Source: Heterobilharzia americana (taxonomy: Eukaryota; Platyhelminthes; Trematoda; Strigeidida; Schistosomatidae). From it: DNA of 64,000 nucleotides. The notes under the pieces were generated by a model. That model was not told where the DNA came from. It ran no database searches and worked only from the letters and a program-made list of their open reading frames with translations. Below are positions 35,465-45,397 of the stretch, in pieces. The stretch lies in contig OX104131.1 of assembly GCA_944470555.2 (NCBI GenBank), positions 15,926,515-15,990,514 of the forward strand, given 5' to 3'. Positions within the stretch are counted from its first letter, which is position 1; each line of letters begins with the position of its first letter. Position numbers and translations under genes: made by a program.

Positions 35465-35656
35465 GCGGGTTCAAGGAGACGCTTAATGCAGCGGAAGGAT
35501 GTTGAATTCAATCAGTATAAACAAAGAGTTGAATTAGAGAAACAACATCAATCTGTACTAACTGTATCGTTGGAAGAATGGTTAGGCTCACCTCATAACA
35601 GCATAGTCTATCAAACAGATCATAGAGATAATTTAATTGATAAATGTGATCCTTAA
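35465..35656 (+). CDS. Pentameric ligand-gated ion channel, terminal exon
   Basis: Exon of 63 codons plus TAA after a TTTTATTTGCCTTCTACCTAG acceptor (pyrimidine-rich), phase 0 with exon 4. It encodes a hydrophilic tail after M4, starting AGSRRRLMQRKDVEFNQYKQ and ending DNLIDKCDP. It is Gln/Glu/Lys-rich in the first half and could be helical. In most pentameric channels the chain ends within a few residues of M4 on the extracellular side, so a 63-residue tail beginning with a basic cluster is unusual. An alternative is that it belongs to an alternative last exon. The seamless phase-0 join, stop codon and downstream AATAAA support it as the genuine end. Confidence 0.8.
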   Translation, partial: AGSRRRLMQRKDVEFNQYKQRVELEKQHQSVLTVSLEEWLGSPHNSIVYQTDHRDNLIDKCDP

Positions 35657-36017
35657 TTTCTTTCTACACGCAATTAGCATATTATGAAGTATTTATACAA
35701 CTACCAATACCGACTATTGTTAGTACTACTAATTCGATCATTGTGATATTACTGATTATGCAATAATATAGATGGTTTATTAGGTTAACCTGCTGAAAAC
35801 AATCAGCCGATCAAAATTGATCAGTGAACATTGAATCCAAATATATTAGGTGTTGTTGTTGTTATCGTCGTCGTCGTCGTCACCGTCGTCGTCGTTCGTG
35901 TATCTGTGTATATGCCGTCAGTCATCTGTGATGAATCCAGGTGGTACTATTTTCATTATCATTATTATGATGATGATGATTTGTCCTTGTTGACAAGTAT
36001 TCCTATAATCAAATAAA
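35657..36017 (+). other. Probable 3' UTR and poly(A) signal of the channel gene
   Basis: The stop codon is followed by about 360 nt of A+T-rich sequence and a canonical AATAAA at 36,012-36,017. The interval contains a trinucleotide-rich tract at 35,850-35,895 (GTT then GTC units) and a shorter ATT/GAT tract near 35,950-35,980. Confidence 0.6.
35850..35895 (+). repeat. GTT/GTC trinucleotide tract
   Basis: About 15 units of GTTGTT then CGTCGT pattern with one CACCGT interruption. It sits in the probable 3' UTR of the channel gene and is likely to vary in length between individuals. Confidence 0.9.
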
Positions 36018-36213
36018 CTTGATGATTTGTTGAATTCTGTTCCTCCAATCCATTCATCTTTCTACTGTTACTGTGTCTTTTACCAGTCAGTTGTTGTTGT
36101 GTTCCTATTATCTGGCAAAAACTCTCTTCTCATTCCTTAAAAATCAGTCAGTTTTTGGTTAGTGGACATGAAAACTTATGTACACACAGTGAGTATAGAC
36201 ATTATGCACACGC

Positions 36214-36237
36214 ACTCACACACACACACACACACAA
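36214..36237 (+). repeat. CA dinucleotide microsatellite
   Basis: A run of CA units preceded by interrupted CACACG units. Ordinary microsatellite. Confidence 0.9.
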
Positions 36238-36599
36238 AGAAATGAAGCAAAAGTACTGAAGAGAGTTTTATGGATTTATCCTGTTTTGTCACCTCATTGT
36301 TTGCTCTCATTTTATGGACATCATTTGTACATAAACACACATGTATAAGTATAATAATATAGATGAACAGTTTATACATTGATGCCGTTTCGTTCTTTTT
36401 GGTTGAAGTAACTGTATGCATTGACTGTAGTAATCATGCTTGCTTACCATGAAGATCCATTTCAGCTGTACCATTTGGGAAGCATCTTCTTTAACATCCT
36501 CCTTTGCTAGTAAGGTCATTAGGTAAATGACATAATCAGAGGTATCTCACATGTTAAATATATAACAACAGGAAATCACAAGCATCCACAAACTAATAA

Positions 36600-36795
36600 T
36601 ATCCGTCGCATAAGTGGGGATCTCAAGCCCCACTGGCCTGGTGGAAAATCCCCTAGAGTTTTGAGCGATGGGTGCTTGGTTCGAATATCACTAGGAACTG
36701 CATTACTCACTGGGGTGCAGGCATATCCAGCTGACGAGTCCCTAATACGAAGGAACGCATGTCCTGAATTCCACCACCAGCCAACAAGTACACAA
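36600..36795 (+). repeat. Sm-alpha-like hammerhead SINE
   Basis: tRNA-like head at 36,630-36,695 with GCTTGGTTCGAATATCAC as B-box region, followed by the hammerhead region at 36,722-36,780. The first box CUGACGAGUCC is intact. The second part is scrambled (ACGAAGGAAC where GGACGAAAC is expected), so GAAA is lost. The right end CACCACCAGCCAACAAG matches the family. Confidence 0.75.
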
Positions 36796-36899
36796 CTTGT
36801 AGAATTCCTTTCCTTCCAAGGACAAAGTCGACATGATGATTACATTACAGCAATAAGATGTTTCTTATGGTTAACTAAATCTCCAGCATCACTATCCTT

Positions 36900-37440
36900 G
36901 TAAACAACAGCAGACACTGTCGCGCTTAAAACTCCACAGTACTCCAGCTGCATGGTGCTCGGTCTTCTTCGGTACGGTTTCCACTGTAGGCATTCAGTGC
37001 GGCTGGAAAATGTCATACATAGCTAGTGTTGCATGGATATCCCTTTTACCATGCAGTCATTCTTTCAATTTCATAAGAACGTAATTATAAAGCCAATTCA
37101 TTCACCCATATCTCAAGAAGAAGTGACTTTCCACAGTGTGGACAACTGGGAGGTGTCAGATACTCGCAAATCCCTCTATACGTGGTGTTTTGTAGCTTGC
37201 TCCTCAACTGGGCACAAGCTAAAATGTCACTGAGCAGAAAGAAAAAATTGATATGGCTTTTGTCATCTGGAATTTGAAGAATCTCCTCGAATGACACAAT
37301 CAACGATGAGGTGGGCAAACTTCAAAAAATACCCATCCAAACTGAATATATCCATCCAGACATACTAAGGAAAACTTGAAACCTAAATACCATACACAGC
37401 AAGTGATTACAGTTTCGAAGAAGACTTTATTCATGAATAT
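36900..37440. other. No recognisable feature
   Basis: Slightly G+C-richer than the surroundings, with opposed short frames at 37,033-37,318 that have no motif I recognise. Confidence 0.3.
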
Positions 37441-37863
37441 TGACCTCAAAGGTGATGCAACAGTGGAGATCATGAAGGATCTGCATTCAACTTTCTGCGA
37501 GGAATACTTCTGTCTATCAAACCAGCTTTTGTAGCCGAAAAATGACTTCAGTGTGTTTTAAGGACAAGTTACCGCTCTGTACTACCTGAGTATGTCTGCA
37601 CGTTTACTTACTACTGCTAAGCTAGTTAGATAGACCGCACAAAGGAAGCACTTTCCAAACATATCGTGTCCTTTTGTCTAGAAGAAGATGCGAATCACAC
37701 GCTAGTTCGACTCCTCAATTATTATCATGTAGCTTCACTAAAATCCTTTTTCAATGTCATGCAAATAGTTAAAGGAAACAGCTCAAAAAGGGTGGACTTC
37801 AGAAATCTGTGCCCAGAAGAAGCGCTGCCGATTCACCAGTTCAATCCTGATGACTATGTATAG
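37440..37863 (+). pseudogene. Unrecognised protein-like remnant
   Basis: Two + strand frames look like real protein sequence broken by shifts: DLKGDATVEIMKDLHSTFCEE (from about 37,441), VTALYYLSMSARLLTTAKLV (about 37,570-37,630), and the open 65-codon frame 37,666-37,863 with HTLVRLLNYYHVASLKSFF, KGNSSKRVDF and EEALPIHQFNPDDYV. I do not recognise the family. The interrupted frames and lack of clear splice sites suggest a decayed retrocopy or an unnamed transposon gene rather than an active exon. Confidence 0.3.
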
Positions 37864-38224
37864 AAGAAGAATCTTAAACTTCTTATCTTACCATTATCTT
37901 GGTTCTTTCCCTGTGTACTTTCTTTTTCATTGTAAGTATGCAGTTTACTGACATTACCTCCATTATGACTCGTGTTTATTCCTTCACATTCTTTACACCT
38001 ACCAACAAAAAATTCAGAGATAATATTTCACATCTACCAACAGTTTTCACCTTATTATACCCCTTACCTTCCTCTTTAACTGCATTATCTATTAGAATAT
38101 CAGATAACCTCTTTCCACTACAACAATGATACGACTGTTCCCTATTTCTCAACAATAGACTGCTAAACGTCTGTAACATTGGTAAGTATGACTGTACAAC
38201 TTTAGAAATTAACATAGTGAAAAA

Positions 38225-38406
38225 TTCAGTCTGGAGGTTTGTGGAGATTTATTAATTAAGTTCAGGTTGGAATTCACCACTGAGGGACATTGGAAACCTG
38301 GGACCACTGGACCAGGTTTCCAGTGTTCCTCCAATTAATATCAGTCCATGATTAATTCTAACCTAGAATCAATTAATATATCTCCACAAACCTCCAGATT
38401 GAATAA
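38225..38406. repeat. Palindrome of two opposed SINE 3' halves
   Basis: Arms of about 85 nt join near 38,310. Left arm landmarks CTGGAGGTTTGTGGAGAT and GGAAACCTGGGACC are mirrored by ACCAGGTTTCC and ATCTCCACAAACCTCCAG on the right, with several mismatches. Both arms are 3' ends of the family A SINE. There is almost no loop. Confidence 0.8.
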
Positions 38407-38419
38407 ATCTAGCTCTCAT

Positions 38420-38740
38420 TGGTGACTGGCTTCAAGAGATGATTCCCGAAGTTCCAATGAGAATTCATGACTAGTGGAATCAACCAAGTTGAAGATCGAA
38501 CAGTTACTCAACGATGACATTGGATGGAGGCCGCAATATACGTCAACTGACAGAAGTAGGAAATATGGACCACTAGATTCCGACCCAGTGGCCCAATGGC
38601 AATGTGCTGAACGTGGAAATTGAAGGTCCTGAGTTCAGTACCTGGCAGTGTCATGAATGTGCACTGCTGAGAAGTCTCGTATCAAAATAAAATAGTTGTT
38701 CAACCGATGTCAGTCTATGAGGAGTTCCAACCTGATCGTC
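38420..38740 (+). repeat. SINE (family A) with upstream unit
   Basis: The upstream unit (AGATGATTCCCGAAGTTCC, then GTTACTCAACGATGACATTGG) runs into GAAATATGGACCACTAG and the tRNA-like head at 38,580-38,640, showing the full repeat unit. The hammerhead-like region at 38,660-38,705 has CUGAGAAG and AUAAAAUAG, so both core boxes are damaged. Confidence 0.7.
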
Positions 38741-40224
38741 AAAAAATACCATATTTTTTACCTCTGAATTATCTGAGTGGGGACCAAATCACTAACTTGG
38801 GAGAGGGTGCACCCAGTTGAAATGCGCTTTGTGGATTTCGCATCTACCGATCAAGTAAATTACAACACAATGAAGATTCAGATAGTATCAAGGTATCTGC
38901 GTATGACCCCATCTGCCAACAGAAGTCGACCAAGTTGACCCAAAATCACGATGGGAAATTACAAGGCATCAATCAGCAGAAAATTATACCTACTAGTCAA
39001 CGACAATTAGCTTAGTTATGATTTTTTATGGGATGAACCCACGTAAAGTCAGCAAAGCATAATTCATGTGAGTACTGATGTACACGATCCCATAACACCA
39101 TCAGGCCTTATTGGTAAATACACCAGTCCATATTGCATATATCCACTACCCTATAAATTCTAACTATCCGCTTATTTGATGCAAACTCATACTCACAGAG
39201 TGAATAGGAATAAGTCGGGTATCAATATCAATAAAGTGACCTGAAAATGAATTTATTTTCAGGTTAGATTTCTGTTTTCCATCAAGTTTAACTGGCAAGT
39301 TAAATAATTCCTTTTGAAATCATCTTACTAAGTTGTAAGTTACTAAATTGGAATTGATGACAGCCCATCTCTGGGGAAACTTTTGGACACAAATCTTCCT
39401 TTGACTCTGTGTTGCTATGCCTCTTGCTGCCTAAAAGTATCTAATCGCTCTCTGACAATTATTGGTAAGTTATAGTAGCCAAGTAGATATCTCACTACAA
39501 TAACCTTAGCTTACTCTATTGGTGGCTACCCTAAAGCTTTGAAATATCAGAACACAAAATTATTAGACAAATGAATAAATGTTTTAGATTAGATTTGGTG
39601 GAATAAGCACTCGTTTATGCTATATTGTGCAATAAGTTTCTCAAGGTCATCGAACAAGCCCTAAATCTCTGAAGCTTTCCGTAACCAATCACGTTGAGAA
39701 ATGGCATATAATTCTACGTGTTGGTCAGTTGAACAGGGGAATTCAATAGGAAATGACTTTCTAAAAAGGCTTGTTCATCAGGGCCCTTGTAAATACATAT
39801 ACACTAGTGTACTGTGTACATAGGTCCACGCTGCACTACACAGTAAGTTATCTTACAGCCTTTTCTGTTTTTCGAGGAACTAAGCAGCTATTAAGCGTGG
39901 TATCTCATGGTGATTGTTTAAGTGTCCGTACATATATCTGTTTGAGTGTTGAAATTGTTTGTATCTGGAATATCGAGTCAGAAGCTCTGTCATCAGTTAG
40001 CACTAAAGTGTGTTGGCAACAGACCACTGCACGCATTTGATACAATTAAACGATAGTGATTTTTATGCAATAAGTAGCTGATATTCCTTATATTAGCGTA
40101 GATGATCTGAAATAACTTCAGTGCACTAATCTCAGTATTCGTAAGTTTGTCAGTATATAGAAGGAGTCGGTGAATATTTTAGAGCGGAAATTGGACAGAA
40201 AAGAGGGATGACAAATTTATTCAA
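38741..40224. other. No recognisable feature
   Basis: No gene supported. The 89-codon + strand frame at 39,771-40,040 has no motif I recognise. The flank at 40,100-40,150 has weak resemblance to part of the Merlin relic at 260-310, not enough to call. Confidence 0.3.
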
Positions 40225-40405
40225 CGCATTGAGACCCAGTGGCTGAATCATTAACGCATTCGCCTTGAAAACTGAAGGTCATGATTTCGATCTTCACCAG
40301 AGTCGTGGGTTAGAACTACTGAGGAGTCCCGTTGCTAGGACGAAACAACTTTGGTTCTCCTAGGTTCTCAGTGTTTCTCCAAATGATGTCACTTCTTGAT
40401 CAATG
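40225..40405 (+). repeat. Hammerhead SINE (family A)
   Basis: tRNA-like head at 40,232-40,300 and hammerhead-like region at 40,315-40,365. The catalytic boxes CUGAGGAG, stem II GUCC/GGAC and GAAAC are intact, but the cleavage segment expected as AGCUGUC reads AACUUUG, so the target triplet is gone. It is thus a core without a substrate site. Confidence 0.7.
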
Positions 40406-41107
40406 CAACCGATAGACCTCAAACTACATACTGACAGAGGTTACATAAAATAAATGCAAGAAATGTTAGAGGATTTATGTTAGTTAAGAAAATAAGATGA
40501 ATAGAAACGAGATAATTAGAGCAAGTGTACGAAATGGAGTAACAGTTAACGTACGTAAAAAAAAGTCACGAGTATCAATAACACAAAAGTGCTAACCACG
40601 ATAGACGCAGACTGATAACCGTTTCTTTCTGAACAGATAAGTTCGGTTTTAATCGCTTTATGACTACCGCTTAACTGAAATGCAACAAATTCAAATTTTG
40701 TAATGCAAAAATTTCCATTTAAACATTTAGTAAAACAAACAATGTGAGCGAAGAAATATTTCTTCTCAATTAGTTCCTCATCAATAGCTCTACACTAATA
40801 TAGCATTTTCGAAACGTAAAGTTACATACCAATCTAGTGGTGAAAGTTGTTTAATGAAAGGTAATCAATCTCAAAGTATCAAGAAGGTGATAATTAATCA
40901 GGTAATTAAGACAATTAACTAAAGCATAGATCAATTATAGTAGAAAGATTTTGTGAAGTTTTAAACAGGTTCTTACGTATGATCTATTCTTATATAATTG
41001 ATATTTTGTATAATGGTAACTAAAGGGCGAAAATGAACTGTTACGTAAAGTGGTATATTACTAACAGTGATTAAAGACAGTAAGGCAGAAGAAAATGGCT
41101 AAATCTG

Positions 41108-41139
41108 TAATAATAATAATAATAATAATAATAATAGGG
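41108..41139 (+). repeat. AAT/TAA microsatellite
   Basis: About ten TAA units. It could be the residual tail of a non-LTR element, because the LINE family at 27.7 kb ends in the same unit, but no LINE body is recognisable upstream. Confidence 0.9.
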
Positions 41140-41279
41140 CTATTAAAATATTAGTTATAATCAGTTGTCTGATGAATCAAATGAAGAGTCCTGTTGCAAT
41201 AAATAAGCTATACAGATGACCAAGGCAAAGAAAGAGACTGTACGAATCTCTTCTGAACACACAGACTTGGCCTGTTAAG

Positions 41280-41990
41280 TTGGATTCCTATGGCTTCTGC
41301 TGTATGTAAAAGACGAAATCTAGTTAAATGTTTGGTCCATCGGGCTAGACTCATCTACTCCGATGATACTTTTGACGAAGAGCTTCAAATTATCCATGAT
41401 CTACTCAGTAGTAATGGATATCCAGAAACGTTTCTGGCTAAAAATATGGACACATCCAATATGAAAACCAGAATACCTACAGTCTCCAAGATACCATTAT
41501 TCCTAAGACTACAATTTTGAGGTGACATCATCAGCAAAATTGACACAATGCTTAAGAAATGCCATAAGGAGATCATTTAATGCCACCAAGTTATGTTGTG
41601 TTTTCTATAGCCGGCCGATGATGACCACACGAACTAAAGACAGACTACCTGACTTCTCCTCTTCTATGTGCATTTACCAGTTCAACTGCTCCTGTGGAGT
41701 TAGTTACATTGGACGTACAGTTAGGCAAGTCCGTCGTCGAATCGCCAACCATCACCCTTCATGGCTAAGTAAGGGGCAAACCAGATCGATACGAAGCTCA
41801 ATACTTTCTCATCTGATTGACACCGGCCACCGAGTTAACATTCATAATGCCTTTAAAGTTATTTATCACATTCCTTCTAACCACATCCATTATCTACGAG
41901 TTCGTCTTTTACATACAATAGAAACCATAGGAATCCACCTTATTTGCACAACTGTAAACACCCAGTCTGGTCAATCTGCTTATTCACTCA
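41280..41990 (+). pseudogene. Penelope-like element: thumb, linker and GIY-YIG domain
   Basis: Frame 41,290-41,520 holds a thumb-like region (VKCLVHRARLIYSDDTFDEE; NGYPETFLAKN). The linker continues to FYSRPMMTTRTKDRLP. Frame 41,522-42,037 has the complete knuckle CIYQFNCSCGVSYIGRTVRQ, then ANHHPSWLSKGQTRS, HLIDTGHRVNIHNAF and LLHTIETIGIHL. In this family the knuckle Cys residues and the YIG box belong to the endonuclease fold that cuts the insertion site. Apart from the last residues, which run into unrelated sequence, the GIY-YIG domain is open. The element is 5'-truncated. Confidence 0.88.
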
Positions 41991-42164
41991 TCTACATTAC
42001 AGTGAGCGTTGTTCCATATCACGATGTGACTGAATGATTGTTAAAGTGACCTTCTGTAGCAAAACTTGAATGTCAACCTGAAAATTTAATATCAGATTCA
42101 TACTCTTGAAGCGGATCTTCCTAACAAGATAGAAACATTGAGTAATAATATATAGTATTTGTAT

Positions 42165-42300
42165 ATTTCGTTATTTGTTCTAATATACTACGTCAGGATT
42201 ACACAAGTAAAAATACACCATAAACGATGAATCATATTAACCCAGTGCCCAAAATTTTCCAAATCATCCAGTCCATTGTTGATCAACATGCAATCAAAAT
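42165..42300 (-). repeat. Copy of an unnamed interspersed repeat
   Basis: On the - strand the segment reads CAATGGACTGGATGATTTGG, an ATTTTTACTTGTGTA box and a TAGTATATTAGAACAAATAA box. It is the same unit as one arm plus flank of the palindrome at 26.6-26.8 kb. Confidence 0.6.
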
Positions 42301-43635
42301 CATTACTAATTTCTAGTTTGTTGAACAAAACATTACAGATCTTGAGTGATAAAGGCGGAGATTCAAGAAAAGCATCCATGAATACTTATCAAGAGCCATG
42401 CAACATATGAAGAAAATGTTATACATAAAATAGAAATTATCTCAGTTTGTTAAAATTAGAAGGTGACTGAAAGAAAACATTGTGCAATTATCAATGCAAG
42501 AAACGTATCAAAAATATTTTTAACAGAGCAATGAAAACACTGTACACATTCTCCTTCTGTGAGAACAGGTTTGGTTGACAACGAGTTGCAACATTAGACT
42601 CAATGAAGGGAAGCACTCCATGCATTCTTGACAAGCCTACTACCTAAAGATTTCAAACATTTGAATCTGATATCCAATATTCATAACTCAGATGGCTACT
42701 GTGCAAGTTACAGGAATCTGTTACTATTTTAGGCATAAATTCTGCAAAATGTAAATTCATTTCACTCAGTTGAACAGATGACATATCACTCTGAACAAGT
42801 TCTTTCTGAGATCCAACATGAGCATAAATGTAGGTCCATAATAAAGGGGAAAGATATTTGGTTCAACACTGGGTGGTTGAAATAAAAATAATCATGTGAT
42901 CAAAGAACTCTGTCTGTCTGTTTGCCTGCCTGCCTGCCTACCTGTCTGTCTCTTTCACTTTAAGAATGATGTATGTGAGTGAATGTGTTATGAGGAACTG
43001 AATAGCTAAAATTCAATATCTCACATAATTTCATGAAACGTGATTGTCACCAGCAGTAAATTTTATCAAGCACAGTGGTTGTAATTACAGTCTGAAATCA
43101 ATTCCACCGACAATATGATCAAAAGGTAAACGGAATCACCCTTCTTGTTCCTCACTATACCAATTTAAGAGTGATGTGAGCAGAGTAGTAACGTTTCTTA
43201 GGCTCTTTTGATGGGTGTTAAAGATCAAATGCTTGGCGTTTTGTGCTTTAAGTTTTATACTACTTATTACGGGCAAGTAGCATTCTTCATACAACTATTA
43301 ATTTGGCGTAGTTCACGGTGCGTTGACTACTGATGATTGAAGTTTATCCTGCTATCTAGCTTGTTTTATTTCCATAAATCATTTTCTCGTCTTTGTTTAT
43401 AACCTATGTGCTTACTATTCCATTGACTACACGGTTTGTAGTGATCACTCCTTAAAACCTAACTTACTCAAATTAGGGTAAAATTTGGACACTTCATCAG
43501 ATTATAGTTCCATTTTAATTTGTTCATTAGATGTCATATAGCGATGATCCATTATCATGCACCAAATAAAGTCATGGATATAATTTCCTGTCCATATTCC
43601 TATCGGATGACTCTACAGTCTTGAAACATAGTTAA
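42301..43635. other. No recognisable feature except a tetranucleotide tract
   Basis: A CTGT/TGCC-rich tract lies at about 42,908-42,955 (three TGCC units flanked by CTGT units). The rest shows nothing I can assign. Confidence 0.4.
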
Positions 43636-43639
43636 CATA

Positions 43640-44420
43640 TTTCCAGTTTTCTCCCTTTCTTTGTAGAACATATGCAGAATCATTCCCCTTTACATTTATT
43701 TGGTGTTGATTCGATCAACAAAGTTCAAGAAACCCGATGGTCTCCGCTTCGAATCCTGCAGCGGCCCGAAATCTTTGTTTCATCCTCAGTCATTATCCAG
43801 TATTAAAGATTCATTTATTATTCTCTCCCTCCGCCCAACTAAGTTGGTTTTTAATACTGTTACTTTATCCCAACCTTTTGCGTGATCTTGAGAAATTGCA
43901 TACACAGATATCGACTAGAAAAAAGATGAAAGCTCCTCGATAAAACAACTCAGTTCAAAAAACACAATACAACCAGGTGCATATACAGCTATACTCGAGC
44001 ATTCCTGAGGATTCATTATCTTACTGGGGTCTACCAGACTTGATTCAACTAAGCTTATGTGCTCGGCCTGCTTAATTAGCACTGGTCGACTACTTTGACC
44101 TATGTATAGGACTTCACAATCAATGTAGTAGATTTAGTCGACTAAATTGTCTTTCTTCATTGTATCAGGAAGATTTGTTAACCCACAAAGCTTGTTTCTT
44201 AGTTACCTTGTAGGCTTAAGTCCCATTCTAATCCCAGCCTTATGTCGAATTCTTTGTTGTGCTTCTGAGGTGACTTCCTTGCACAGAAATAGCGCAGAAG
44301 TTCTGAATTCTCTTTACACAGTGTCATCGTCATTATTAACACCCGTGTTATCCCAACTACTCACATTTTTCATACAATTTCATATGCACTTTTGTAGAAG
44401 TTTAGGGATTCTTTAATGAT
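43640..44420 (-). pseudogene. Penelope-like element, linker and GIY-YIG part
   Basis: Of the subfamily at 29.95 and 48.9 kb. On the - strand the linker motif lies near 44,240-44,310 and the endonuclease knuckle near 44,090-44,160. The end of the domain is near 43,690-43,870. It is interrupted near 43,728-43,810 by about 80 nt absent from the other copies. Heavily mutated. Confidence 0.65.
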
Positions 44421-44589
44421 AATTAGGAACCTTCTAAACAAAGAATATTTTCTTCAACAAATTCTCATCAGATACTACAATTATAAAATGAAATTCCACA
44501 GCATAAAAACAGTCCAAGTTTGAGGCGAATACATTTTCTTAATCGAATGTTAGTTAGGGACAGAAGGAAAATCGATTTTTCCTGCTTAA

Positions 44590-44658
44590 TTTGTCAGTAT
44601 TATTAGTTATTATTATTATTTGTCCCTTGGGTTCCTAGTGGAACATAGAGCTTCAGTA
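44590..44658 (-). repeat. 3' terminus of a (TAA)n-tailed LINE, separated from its body
   Basis: Reverse complement of the last 60 nt of the 27.73-28.51 kb LINE: ATTATTATTATT, then TTGTCCCTTGGGTTCCTAGTGG and GAACATAGAGCTTCAGTA (reading +). Its body continues at 45,398; the two parts are separated by a Penelope insertion. Confidence 0.85.
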
Positions 44659-45397
44659 ACACTTTAATATAGGTGTAAAACTTGGGCACTGTGGTAGAAA
44701 TTAATTCCTTATTAGATTTGTTTATTTGATTTATAACACACAGTGATCTAGTATTATTTACTTGATGGTGTTTCGAGCATAAGTGATTGCTGATAATCAT
44801 ATCAATGTAATCACACTACTTTCGACATTTGATTTTTATAGTTACGTCACTTTATATGAGTTGTTTTTATTGGTAGCAAAATTTTCCATATTGAAATAGT
44901 GGAGAATATTTGGAGCTCAGGTGGATGGTCTTGGTTGTATTGTGTTCTCTGAGCTGGGTTGTTTAATCGTGAAGCTTTCATCGCCTTGCTAGACGACATC
45001 ATCATTTTCCATATCTCTGGTATAGGTGTTGCGTCATTTCTATTACATGTGTTGAGTGCTGATTCGATGAACAGAGATTCGGTAATTAATCTCTCTCTCC
45101 ACCTAATTATATTGGACTTAAGAACAGTACAGTACAATAGGGTGGGATAAGTCCAATACAATAAGGTGAAGAGATTGATTACTCAATCTCTGTTCATCGG
45201 ATCAACACTCAACACATGTAATAGAAATGACGCAACACCTGTACCACAGAATTGGCGAATTTTGCTACCAACATAAACAACTCATATAAAGCGATGTAAC
45301 TATAAAAATCAGGTATCGAAATTAGTGTGATTACATTGATTTGATTATGAGCAATCACTCATGCTCGAAACGTCATCAAATAAATAATACTAGATCA
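44659..45397. mobile_element. Palindromic Penelope-like insertion
   Basis: A 739-bp insertion flanked by CTTCAGTA at 44,651-44,658 and 45,398-45,405, a probable 8-bp target duplication. Inside, a left arm from about 44,742 and a right arm to about 45,399 are reverse complements, joined near 45,121-45,150. The right arm lacks about 123 nt present in the left (between TTTTCCATA repeats at about 44,885 and 45,008), consistent with deletion between short repeats. The - strand frame 44,847-45,161 encodes RWRERLITESLFIESALNTC, the end of a Penelope GIY-YIG domain. Confidence 0.85.

Noticed and set aside
39771..40160. Third Merlin relic
   Set aside because: Only a short stretch (AACTTCAGTGCA...TCAGTATT) resembles positions 260-310; not enough to exclude chance.
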